Of a stretch of DNA of 64,000 nt, positions 48,122 to 58,907 are shown one piece after another. The stretch covers positions 4,278,001 to 4,342,000 of the forward strand of contig NC_089437.1 of the NCBI RefSeq assembly GCF_026210795.1, in the 5' to 3' direction. The first letter of the stretch is position 1; each line of letters opens with the position of its first letter. A program made the translations under genes and the position numbers. The DNA comes from Rhizophagus irregularis. Its lineage: Eukaryota; Glomeromycota; Glomeromycetes; Glomerales; Glomeraceae. Below the pieces are notes generated by a model. The model saw only the letters and a program-made list of their open reading frames with translations, had not been told where the DNA came from and ran no database searches.

Positions 48122-49691
48122 ATGGTTCTCTGCGCCGAGTGTAAAAGAAAGAACGTATATATTGATAACTCTGGACAGCCTGCCGAGTTTTGTTCTAATC
48201 AATGTCGAAAGACTGCAGTAGAACAACGTAAGTTATATGTGCTAACAAGAGATTCTTTTCTAGTAAAATAACTAAAAAATTCTGCAAAATCATATTACAT
48301 ATCATAGGTCATGTTGCACCATGCATTAAATGTCGGATTTGGCCCATGGTAAGACTGCCTGACGGTACAAGATCTCCTTATTGTGGTAAACAGTGTCAGA
48401 ATTCAGCAGGTGCAAACTCACCTGTCAGTTCTCCTATATCACCACAACCATATCATCCTGGCAGTTATCCGACGATGACGTCTCCACAATCAAATCCTAA
48501 TCCACCTATTGGAATTTCTCCACATCAACAACTCTTACCAGGCGGAAGCGTAAAACCAGGTTCATGGGTTATGACTACAATTCCATTTTGTCGCTATTGT
48601 CAGTCAAAACCTTGTTGGAATGATCCTGCTAAACAATTATATTCAGCATACTGTTCACGAAGGTGTAGAGAAGCTGCAGAAAGTTTGTGTTCTATTTACA
48701 TAAATATTTAAGTTAAATTAAACCAATTCAGGGCGAACATTTAAGTAATTTATAAATTTATTTATCTTTAGGAGCTCCTCGAGCTGTTTCAAATCTTAAT
48801 GCGCTACCACCGCAACAAAATTACTGTGGACAACCAACATCGCCACCGTTAAATGATTCCCCAATTTCTTCATTACCACAGACAAACGGTTTATTACCCT
48901 CCCAATGTCCAATATACCATCAACCACAACGACCGCCAATTCCGCAACGAAATACATCAAGTAATACACGTTACTCACCACCTAATGAAAGTTCTTTGCA
49001 GAACAGACATCCAAAAGCTAATGATAATTCTCAAAAAGAAGATGATTCACAACAGCAACAAGCAAGCGATATTTCTTTGAATCCAAAATCAAGTCTTCAT
49101 TTTCGTTATCCTGATACAGAAACTCCAATATCACATCCAAATCCTCAATCTTCAGATAGTCAAGCACCACCACCTATTCCAACCAACAAACCAACTCAAA
49201 TTCGTTCCCAACAAATTAATCCGATGCCAATCAACACTTCTCAACCTGTACAATCATCCTCATCATCTCAGCAGTCCATAGAAATTCCTGGTTCATCTCA
49301 AGCGCAAGCTCAAGAGCAAAATCAATCTCATTCCCCGGTATCCTCCCAGCCTCAAGTGCCGAATAATTCTCGACCTCAATCACAACCAGATGAATTACAT
49401 CCTGAAATTAATGAAAATACATATATGATTACACCTTACGTTTTTAATCCTGAAGGTAATAATGATGAACCGCCGCCATATACACCGAATGAAGCGTTTA
49501 CAGGCAATATAGCTCCAGGTGAAGATATATCGATTCGTAAAATTACTAGGGATGATTCTTTTGATGATGAAAATCCTTATGGGTTTAGAGGTGTAAATAA
49601 TAATAATTCAGAGGAACAGGAACAAAATAACAATCAATCAAATAATAACCAGGAGCAGCGAACCCAGCGCATCCGTTGGCCGCGGCGATAG
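48122..49691 (+). CDS. Cys-module and Pro/Gln/Ser-rich protein related to the PARP-like neighbour
   Basis: Exons 48122-48227, 48308-48682 and 48772-49691, phase-consistent, 466 residues. The start MVLCAECK is fixed by an in-frame stop two codons upstream. Residues 4-200 hold three Cys modules of the same C-x2-C...(Y/F)C-x3-C plan as the PARP-like protein: CAEC...FCSNQC, CIKC...YCGKQC and CRYC...YCSRRC. The catalytic domain is missing. The remaining 290 residues are disordered (Pro, Ser, Gln, Asn) and contain NDEPPPYTPNEAF, a PPxY motif also found at the end of the NADAR protein. It lies 269 bases downstream of the PARP-like gene on the same strand. It looks like a duplicated N-terminal part, perhaps an adaptor or regulator. 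Function unknown. Confidence 0.8.
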
Positions 49692-50926
49692 TTAGAGTTT
49701 TATTTATTTTTCCATGATTACAAAAAATAAAAAAAAAGTAAAATAAAAATTTTATTCCGATATTAAGACAATAGAATGCCTGATTTTTTTCTATTAATGA
49801 TGAAATACGTTCAATATTAACACTATAGTTTCAATACAAAAGATTTGGGCCAAACATATTTAACATTTACTATTCTAGTTGAAACCCTAAATAGGGATGA
49901 TCTCAAATACTATTATACTAAAGATAAATTTGCTATTCGTGTGTATATATGTATATATTATATTATGATAAAGTATTTATCTAGAAAGAAACCCATTAAT
50001 AAATTGGCTAATCCATTATTTTGTTTCTATTTACATTTTAAACTTTATTGTATTTACTAATAAAATATTGGCATAGTAAAAATTTGTAGTAAATTGGTAT
50101 GTACAGATAACAAGAAAACTGAAATCAAAATGATGAAATATATCCAAAAAATACTTTAAATAAATAAATATCATAATGTTCTATTACTAGATTCTTCAAC
50201 AAAATTTTTTTTTTTAGCAAATCTTAATTCTGACTTTATTGAAACTAAATAGTACAATATTCTAAAACAAATTTGCAGTTGATTCTACTTATCCAATGAA
50301 GTTGATCTAGAATTACCTTACTAAAATAATTCTTTAACAACATATTTATATGATAATAACATAGTAACTGCAAATTATATTTAATGAAATAATCAGATTT
50401 AACAATAATTTTTCTAGTTCATTTTTCTTAAAACAAATTTTTTTGAAAATTAATAGTATATCATTATGGACAATTACTAAGAAATGATTTATTATTAAAT
50501 TTAAGGTTAGTAATAATTAATAATAAAATAAGAGATTTATGATGGTATAATATACTAATTACAATTATCATTATAGGAATTAGATAAAAAACAGAAAATT
50601 AAAATTATGATATAATATTATAATTACCCATTATATTCTTATATTTTCAAGAAAAAAAGATAGATAGTATTTAAATATTCCTATATATAATAATAAATTT
50701 ATTTATAATAAAAATATAATTGAATTTAGTAATGAAAATGAATTAATTACATCAGATAAAAAAAGTGTTATTAGAACAAGATTAGTTTGTTATTCCTTTT
50801 AGAAAAATATTATTGAGGCAAAAATTATTACTAAAAAATATGCTGAAAATATGCTTTTCTTTTATGCATTACCCTGTCCTTTATAAATATTACTTTACCT
50901 TTCATTTTTAAGTATCATTAATTTCC
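49692..50926. other. AT-rich intergenic stretch
   Basis: 3' flank of the Cys/Pro-rich gene and 1.2 kb of AT-rich sequence up to the 50935 element. No convincing ORF, RNA or repeat ends. Confidence 0.45.
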
Positions 50927-50934
50927 AATACAAC

Positions 50935-51654
50935 TAAAGCTCTGCACGAGCTGGTTTAGCGACCTTGCTGTACTGCTCAGCAGCATTAAAAAAAATTCTG
51001 GCCTGAGCCAGAATAGAGAAACCATAAAAAATTTCAAAATTTCAGCCTAAAGAAATAGGCCAACTAAGTCTATTAAAACCTGGCCTCCAAGCCAAGCTAG
51101 GCTCGAGCTTTATCTTCAGAAAAACGTTTTGCAACATTTTTTATTAAAACATTGAAAAAAAATGTTGCAAACGTTTTTTTTTAAATATATTATTAATAAA
51201 AAACGTTTTTGCAACGTTTTTTTATTAAAAATATCGAAAAAATGTTGCGAAACGTTTTTTTTAAATATAATATTTTGAAAAAACATTTTCGCAACGTTTT
51301 TTATTAAAATATCAAAAAAAAAATGGTGTGAAACGTTTTTTTCTTAAATATATTATTACAAAAAAACGTTTTGCACCATTTTTTATTAGAATATCGAAAA
51401 AAATGTTGCGAAATATTTTTTTAATATATTATAATACAAAAACGTTTCACAACATTTTTTGTATGATAACACGAAATCCAATTCGAGCGCGACCGAGCTT
51501 ATTACGAACAGGCTTTTGAGCTGAGCGCATTAAATTCGAACTCTTTTCAAGCTGGGCTTCCATGACACTGAGCCAATTTAATCATGGCTCAGTTCAGCTC
51601 AGCTTGAAAAGCTCGAGCCAGTTCACGAGCTGACTCGGCTTATGCAGAGCTTTA
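50935..51654. mobile_element. 720-bp non-autonomous element, 8-bp TSD AATACAAC, with internal hairpin array
   Basis: Ends TAAAGCTCTGCA and its complement are inverted. The flanks AATACAAC (50927-50934) and AATACAAC (51655-51662) are identical, fitting hAT-type insertion. The arms are unusually GC-rich for this window (GAGCTCG/AGCTCAGC-type strings). The centre is a tandem array. No coding capacity. Confidence 0.88.
51120..51470. repeat. Tandem array of AACGTTTTGCAACATTTTTT units
   Basis: About six units of roughly 60-65 bp alternating AAACGTTTTTGCAACG and TTGCGAAACGTTTTTT, with ATATATTATT-type spacers. Lies in the centre of the 50935-51654 element. Confidence 0.85.
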
Positions 51655-51662
51655 AATACAAC

Positions 51663-52851
51663 CAGCTTTTGTAATAACTATTAAATCATAAGATCAGACA
51701 TTAAATTAGGTAAGATTATATTTTTCAACTTCTGTATTTTTCTATAGATAATTTTATGTTACCTGTTTAAGGATAATAATAATAAAAATTTAAAGATCAT
51801 TATCACTAAAAAAGATAATAGGAATTTAATAAATTGTACTTATAATATTGTATATCCAGAAGTTTTTCAATAGCTAAAAATTATAGAAATATACTAGAAA
51901 TTATAAAAATAAATGTAAATTTATTTATATAGTTTTTATTTTTTTTATACATAAATTTATTTTACATTACAATTATTATTAAATAAATTTATAGTTTTTT
52001 TTATTTAATTATGACAACATTTTATACTTTATAAATAGAAAAAATTATATGAACCAAACCTATTATAAATAAATGAATTTATTAATTTTATTTATAATTA
52101 TTAGTAATATTAAATATACTATATTAAATATTAGATTAAAAAAGAATATTTTATATAAAAATTTTATCAAGAATTTATCTGTTATATTACTTATATATTA
52201 GCTTTTTATATATATAATATAATATAATATATATTTTATTTAAATTTGCATAAAGTAAAAAAAAACCTTGAAATCTATCTTTTTTCTAAGCAATTAGCCA
52301 ATTACAATTACACAATCACTTTGTAAGTTAGTGTTATTAGCAATACTAGCCAAATCATAAATTTTCCATTAATTATGTAATCTGACAAATTGTTAGTATA
52401 TTATCTATGTTATCATGCTTTTTTCCAGCAAAATTAAAATTATTATTGGTAATACTACTGTAACAGTATACCCCATGCGAGCTATGACCATGTAAAGTTT
52501 TTACTAATTTTGGTCAAGTTTATTTTGGTAAATTGTTCAACGTTCCTCTAATGTAGTACATTAACAAACAAACATTTCGTTTTTTGATATAATCTTTTGT
52601 GATAAAAAATTTTCTATAAAAAATAAATATACAATAATATTAGTATATATCATTTATGCAAGTGAAGTAAGATCTGTCGCTTTTTCTCCGATGCAAAGAT
52701 TGAATGTCAACAATTTAGATCATTCTCGTCTTACATATATATATTCCTACAAAGATTTTTATCTTTTACTACGTAATTACAGCACGATCTATACGTTTTT
52801 GACTTCAATTCTTTTCGGTCTATAATAAAATAAATAAATATAGCTTCAGCT
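51663..52851. promoter_or_regulatory. AT-rich region upstream of ADA2
   Basis: 1.2 kb of AT-rich sequence that must contain the ADA2 promoter. No discrete element recognised and no ORF. Confidence 0.35.
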
Positions 52852-55358
52852 ATGTTTCGTTGTAAAACTTGTCATGCAAACATCGGCAATACGGTTCGAA
52901 TAAATTGTGCTGTATGCCAAGACTTTGATTTATGTGTAACTTGTTTTACCGCTGGAGAAGAATTAGATAAACACAAAAGTTGGCATGATTATCGAGTTTT
53001 GGTAATGACATTCTTTTTAAAGTATTTTATAGATTACTTTTTAGATCCCGGCTTACCAACTTGAACAGATTAAATCAAATGTGATCATACTAGAGAATGT
53101 GAATTTAAAGATAATCCCTTAACTGATTTCATAATTTGTTTGATTTAATTAGGAGCAATATTCATTTCCTTTATTTACGGAAGATTGGGGAGCAGATGAG
53201 GAAGAATTATTGATAGAGGGAGCTGAAATGCACGGACTAGGTAATTGGCAAGATATAGCGGAATTTATAGGGAGTAAAACTAAAGAAGAATGTGAACAGC
53301 ATTATATGGACATATATATGAATAGTGAAACATGGCCATTACCGGTAATGTTTTTATTTAATTCATTTTATTCGGAGTAAAAGTTTTATGGGATATTTTA
53401 TTATATTGAGATAAAAGAATTATATAAAAATGGTTTGAGTGACAAATTTGGAGGACAATTGATAATTTAATATACTTTATTATCGGTACATTGGATAAAA
53501 TAATCAAGGTATAATTTTAAATGAGGTTTTTAATTAAGAAGCGGATGTATACATACTTTTTTAAAAACTATTTAGGATATGAACGTTAAATTCAAGATTG
53601 ATGACGAGACCATGAGAGAAAGAAAACGACGCCGTGTTTTGTCAGCCGATAATCGACCTCAAAGTATTAATGAATTTATTTGTATTACATATATAAATCG
53701 GGTAACATTTATTGTTACTAAAACAATTTATTTACTTATTTATTTTTTTAATTTATATAGATCCACCACCTAAGGTTTCTCAAAAAGTTTGTTATTACTG
53801 TTCTAGAGTTTTTTCTGAAACAAATTTTACTTATAATTGTATCGGAAATAATTAATATATTTAAATTATAGCCATTACAAAGTTTGCCAGCGAATCATGA
53901 AATTACCGGATTTATGCCAAATCGAATGGAGTTCGAACATGAATACGACAACGAAGCAGAACATGTTGTTAAAGATTTAGAAATTAATGAACCTCAAGAT
54001 CCTCCCAAGGACACTGGTTTGTAATATTAATTACAAAATCGCTTTGACCCATTTGTATTTTAACTCTACAATAAATTTAAATTTTCATAGAAATGAAAGC
54101 AATCGTTCTAGAAATATATAACAAAAAATTGAAAAAGCGAGCGGAACGTAAGAAATTAATATTTGAACATAATCTCTTAGATTATAGAAATAATGTAATG
54201 TTATTTAAACTCTGCAAATTTGTTACGTAACTTTTTGATGGACATTTATTTAAAATCATTTTATTCTCTATTATAGAAAGCAACGGAGGAAAAATATAAA
54301 AGTAAAGAAGAAAAAGAATTGATAAATAAAATCAAGCCATTTGCTCAAGTGCTGAGTAAACAAGATTTTGATGATTTAAGAGAAGAATTATTAGGTGATA
54401 AATATTATTTATTAAAAATAATAATAATAATTCAATTATTTGACTTAATTTATTTAACTTATAGAGGAGCTTAGTACACGAATAAAAATAGAAAAGTTAC
54501 AAGAGTATCGACGAATGGGAATATTGACTGAAAATGAAGCGGTAAAATATGAGGCAGCAAAGGCACAAAAGGTAGCCTTTTTTACTCTCTACGGCAGATC
54601 AGTTAGTTTGAACCGGGCACTAACTGCTTATTTTTTGCTGCATTTTTTTCCTTGGTGGAATTTACGTATTTTATAAATAATGGCTGGCTTATAAGGAAAC
54701 AAACCGTGAATTAGCGGCTAGGCCTCATAATGGGCACGTGAATTCTACGATAAATAGCGATCGTTTAGCAGCAAAATATGCGGCCAAGATACCGCCTGTT
54801 TCAGTAAGAGAGGTATTTTCTTAATTGATCATTTTTAATATTTTATAAAAAATCTTCTCATGTGTAAAAATGAATCATGTTTAGCAACAGCAACAATCTC
54901 CGTTGTCATCACCATACGGTAGCAAAACAGTCCCATCTTCATCAGCTATTAAAATTAATCAACGGAGAACTCCAGCTGCACTTAATCTTGATGACGAAGA
55001 AGGTGTTCATTTGTTATCTGAAGCTGAACGAAAATTATGTGAAAATCTACGAATATTACCCAAGTCTTATTTGGTAATAAAAGAAACGATTCTAAAAGAA
55101 TGGGCTAAATCAGGAGGAAGTTTAAGGAGGCGTCAAGCACGAGATCTTATACGGATCGATGTTAATAAGACAGCCAGGATATATGACTTTTTTATAGAAA
55201 TGGGATGGATACGGCAATTATCAGATAATACAACGGGTGGAATTAGTGGAAATTCTTTTGGTATACATAACGGAGGAAATAGTGGTGGAAAAGGTGGTGG
55301 AATGACGAATGGTACTTCATCGCCTACTGTTAATAACATTCATAAGAGACATGATTGA
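52852..55358 (+). CDS. ADA2: Transcriptional adaptor Ada2 (SAGA/ADA histone acetyltransferase subunit)
   Basis: Nuclear adaptor that, in studied fungi, stimulates Gcn5 acetyltransferase within SAGA. Ten exons are inferred: 52852-53001, 53153-53344, 53576-53681, 53761-53786, 53872-54016, 54091-54194, 54277-54394, 54465-54571, 54696-54812 and 54885-55358. The sum is 1539 nt, 512 residues. The N-terminal ZZ zinc finger (residues 4-45) has CKTC, CAVC, CVTC and HKSWH. The SANT/Myb domain is about 56-112 ([40 protein letters not shown]). The conserved [16 protein letters not shown] segment follows. The C-terminal SWIRM domain ([18 protein letters not shown] then [15 protein letters not shown]) is about residues 395-470. 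Exon 4 is 26 nt. All three diagnostic domains are present in order and length is normal for Ada2. Exon 3/4 ends are inferred from phase. Confidence 0.93.
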
Positions 55359-56099
55359 CTACTGATCATTAATTGCTCATTTAGCATTTTTTCCATTTTT
55401 TTCTCATAATTTCAAAAGGACTCGGTTTGATTTGAACCTTCTTTTTCTGTCATCAAGAATTTCGTTTATTCTTTAATTAATGATCTTTACAAATTTTCCT
55501 TAGGTTTTTTACTTCACTATTGTAACATAAAAAATTGTTTTCGAAGAAGTAGAAAAAAAAATCCAACTGGAATAAAACAACAAAAAAGAAAAAAAAATTA
55601 GTGCAAATGGGTGAAGGATTGTTTATATTTTAAAAATATCTTATAAAATTATTTATTCTGTACTGTATAATATTTTCTTTTTTATTTTTCTGATTTAATT
55701 ATTTATATAAGAAAAATTTCCCTTTAATAATATATTTAGAATTCCGGGGTTCAGGAATAACCATTTAAGTTAATATCAAAAGTATTAGTATTTGCTTTTA
55801 TTCCTTAACATAATAAAGGTTTAAAAGAATGGTGTTATGGAATACTGAACATTTGCTTAATAAATATTGCAGAAGTAATGTTTTCCATTGTTGTATAATA
55901 TCTTTGATTAGTGTTAGGATTGCTAAAATTAGAGTTGTATATTTATAAAATATTATTATACCAAGTATTTGAGAACAAAAAAATATATACTTACCGGATG
56001 TAATTGTTAACATTTTGGTATAATTACCCTTCTAATACTAAATCTAAGATTATAGAATATTCACATTATATATACCGGAAGATTTTATTGCAAATAAGA
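55359..56099. other. ADA2 3' flank and AT-rich spacer
   Basis: 740 bases after the ADA2 stop codon; T-rich near the stop, then AT-rich. Small ORF on the minus strand (55798-56013) has no convincing features. Confidence 0.4.
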
Positions 56100-56260
56100 G
56101 CACTGTCAGATATTACCTAATATCACTTTAATATAAGAGTTTACCCTTCTTCCTTTAGGTAAGATATGTTATATATATAATTTCTTATATAGTATTATAT
56201 ATAACCTAAGATCTTTAGTTACCTCTCCTCCTAAAATATTAGGTAATATCTGATAGCACC
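56100..56260. mobile_element. 160-bp MITE, TIR CAGATATTACCTAATAT
   Basis: Left end GCACTGTCAGATATTACCTA and the complement of the right end GTGCTATCAGATATTACCTA match except near the tip. A short TA-rich spacer lies between. No clear target duplication; type unknown. Confidence 0.7.
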
Positions 56261-57124
56261 CTAATAGTAATTATATTTATTTTTTAATATTTAAAAAAAA
56301 ATTTTTTTAGTATTAAAAGTAAATTTAATTAATTTATAATATTTTATAAATATAAATTTTATAATTTGTTTTACTGATTTATAAAATATACAAAAAAGTT
56401 ATCTAATTAAAAGAAAAATTTTTAAAAAGATAAAATCTAAATATTTTTAAAAAAATCAGTTGAAAAATTCTAATTGTCACATTTATATATTCTTAAAATA
56501 TTTCTTTAAAAAAGTATTATTTATAGATAATTACTAGGGTGATCATTACCATTGGTCAGAATGATTAATTTTTACTAGCACTATATTTTTTAATGCTGGT
56601 CAATCATCATAATTTTGGTTATTAGTGATCATTGCCCCTTGTGATAATTAAAAAAAATTCTTATTTATATAGAATCCTATAATTTAAAGGCTAAAATCAT
56701 CTTTTTTACTAAAATTAAAAAATTGTTTTTTGCAAATTTCTTAGCATTTTATAATCTAGTTTTGATAAACTTTTTTTTAAATTTATATAATTTAAAAAAA
56801 TTATAAAATAAAAAAAAAAGTTTATCAAAATTAAACTGTTAAATACTAAGAGAATTATATATTTCTAATTTTTAACTTTTTAAAAAATAGGCTAATTTGT
56901 TAAAATATAACTTATAACTTATTTTAAGTTTTATTTATATAAGTTTTTTTAAAAAAATTATTATTTGTAAAAAATAAATAAAATCTTTATTAATAAAAAA
57001 TAATACAATCAACTCTTTATAAATGCAATCTTTATAAATGCAATCTTTATAAATGCACATCTTCTATAAATACACCTTTTATTTAATTTCAACTTGAATT
57101 TTAAAGTTAAATGTATGGTTTATA
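56261..57124. repeat. AT-rich block with small hairpins
   Basis: Contains a roughly 100-bp inverted repeat at 56536-56637 (GGGTGATCATTACCA / TTAGTGATCATTGCCCC). A hairpin at 56740-56870 has TCTAGTTTTGATAAACTTTT and its complement, related to those inside 29362-29928. A short tandem of ATCTTTATAAATGCA lies near 57010-57060, resembling the inside of the pogo-type MITEs. No gene. Confidence 0.5.
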
Positions 57125-57295
57125 CAGTCAAACCTTAATATAGCGAACCCTTAATATAGTGAATTTTTCAGACAACTATAATAAATTTTTCTTGCTATAA
57201 TGAATTAACCAATTAAATCTCTTAAAATCTTTACTATAGCCCTATAGCAAAATTGAGGTCTAGAACTTAGGGTTCGTTATAACAAGGGTTGACTG
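57125..57295. mobile_element. 171-bp pogo/Tc1-type MITE with TA target duplication
   Basis: Ends CAGTCAAACCTTAATATAG and the complement CAGTCAACCCTTGTTATAA are inverted and flanked by TA on each side (57123-57124, 57296-57297). CAGT start as in the 34201 element, but different internal sequence. Confidence 0.8.
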
Positions 57296-57300
57296 TATAT

Positions 57301-57712
57301 TTTACAGAAACTTACTATTTTTAATCAATATAGAATCGATATCGTTAAGTTTATCTTAACGGTATCATTTGATATCATTTCAATATCATTTCAATATTGA
57401 TTTAATATCGATACGATATCAAAATAAAGTATTATCACTTCGATATCATTTTGATATTAAATCAATATTGAAATGATATCGAAATGATAATTAAAATGAT
57501 ATCAAAATGACATCTTTAAATTAAACTTAAAGATATTGTTTTGATATCATTTCTATTATTATTTTGATATCATTTCTATATCGATTTAATATCAAAATGA
57601 TATTGAAGTGATAATACTTTATTTCGATATCATATCGATATTAAATCGATATTGAAATGATATTAAAATGATATTGAAATGATATCACTTGAAAACTTAA
57701 AGTTTCTGTAAA
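57301..57712. repeat. 412-bp near-complete palindrome built from GATATCATTTC motifs
   Basis: Starts TTTACAGAAACT and ends with its complement, AGTTTCTGTAAA. Arms of about 200 bases are largely GATATCATTTCAATATC and its complement, meeting at about 57508-57540 (CATCTTTAAATTAAACTTAAAGAT). It could extrude a long hairpin. Non-coding. Confidence 0.85.
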
Positions 57713-57904
57713 GTATATATATATATATTCTGTAAATACACCCTTTATAAAAAAATTTTATATACAGTCAACTCTCTTTATAGTCACACATTTGGGACAG
57801 TCCATATTTGGTGATTATAAAGAGATGTGACTATATAAAAAATTTCTTATATTTGTATATCATAATTCCGGCTAAAAATTAACATAATTTTAGCCAGAAT
57901 TATA

Positions 57905-58340
57905 CTTAAAACTTTATTGTATCATAACTTCGCCAATATTAATCGTAGAGAGATGATCTTACCGCCATTCGATTCGTCTTGATGAGACGGTTCTAATGGT
58001 ATAAAATACGTCGAAATCCAATCACTAGATTAATTTCCGAAATTAAAAAAATATTAATGGTTTTTGTGTAATAACTCTGTCAATATTGATCCTAGAAAGA
58101 CGATCTCACTACCATTCGATTCGTCTTGATGAGACGAATCTAATGGTATAAAATACGTCGAAATCCAATCACTAGATCAATTTCCGAAATTAAAAAATAT
58201 TAAATGGTTTTTAAGTAATAACTCCGTCAATATTGATCACAGAGAGATGAGCTTACCACCATTCGATTCTTCTCGATGAGGCGATTCCAACGAGCTATAA
58301 ATCATCATTTTACAATCACTAGGTACCGAGAAATCTAGCA
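57905..58340 (+). repeat. 148-bp palindromic tandem family, three units
   Basis: Units repeat with a spacing of about 148 bases: AACTCYGTCAATATTGATC, AGAGAGATGATCTTACC, CATTCGATTCGTCTTGATGAG, GACGAATCTAATGGTATA, CGAAATCCAATCACTAGATC. The left flank (57850-57900, GCTAAAAATTAACATAATTT and TAGCCAGAATTATAC) resembles the sequence at 26050-26080. Least degraded copy set of the family in this window. Confidence 0.85.
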
Positions 58341-58683
58341 AAATGTTAAATGGCGCAGTAAACGTAAATCAAGAAATATTATAATGCCGATGTTTAACAT
58401 TTTGTTGAATAACTCGTCAGCCAGTGATCGGAAAAGGATAAAACTTCTGGTAACGGACTGGATTTTTGGACGTTGGATAGTTGACTCACACTGGCCTTCG
58501 GGTAAAGTTGGGGTATGCGATTCTGTAATAGTTCAGTTTTTCTTTGCTTTAATTTTATTTTAGTTTAGATTTCTTTACTTGTATGAGTCGTGAAGCTACT
58601 CTTTTTATTTTTTATTAGTTTATTTTCTTATTTTTGTAATATTGTTCGATTATTTTTCGAAGTTCAAAGTATAAATAAAAGAT

Positions 58684-58761
58684 AAAGTCATAAGACTGTT
58701 TGCACAGGAAAAGGATAAAACTAAGTCATAAGACTGTTTGCACAGGAAAAGGATAAAACTA
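58684..58761. repeat. 38-bp tandem duplication in the LINE leader
   Basis: AAGTCATAAGACTGTTTGCA plus the following CAGGAAAAGGATAAAACT occurs twice in a row. Tandem repeats are common in LINE 5' leaders. Confidence 0.85.
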
Positions 58762-58907
58762 GAAAAAACTAAAAAAAACTCTCTCCTGTTGCCTTCACGA
58801 CAATATTGCGCCAAAAAATAAAAAAGATTTTTTTGAAGTATTTTTATTATTTACTTTGCGTTACTACTAACTATTACACATTTTAGTTCTCCCTTCTACT
58901 TTTAGCT

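Noticed and set aside
49845-50060. 71-codon ORF downstream of the Cys/Pro-rich gene
   Set aside because: AT-driven open frame, Tyr/Ile/Lys-rich, no start context or domain.
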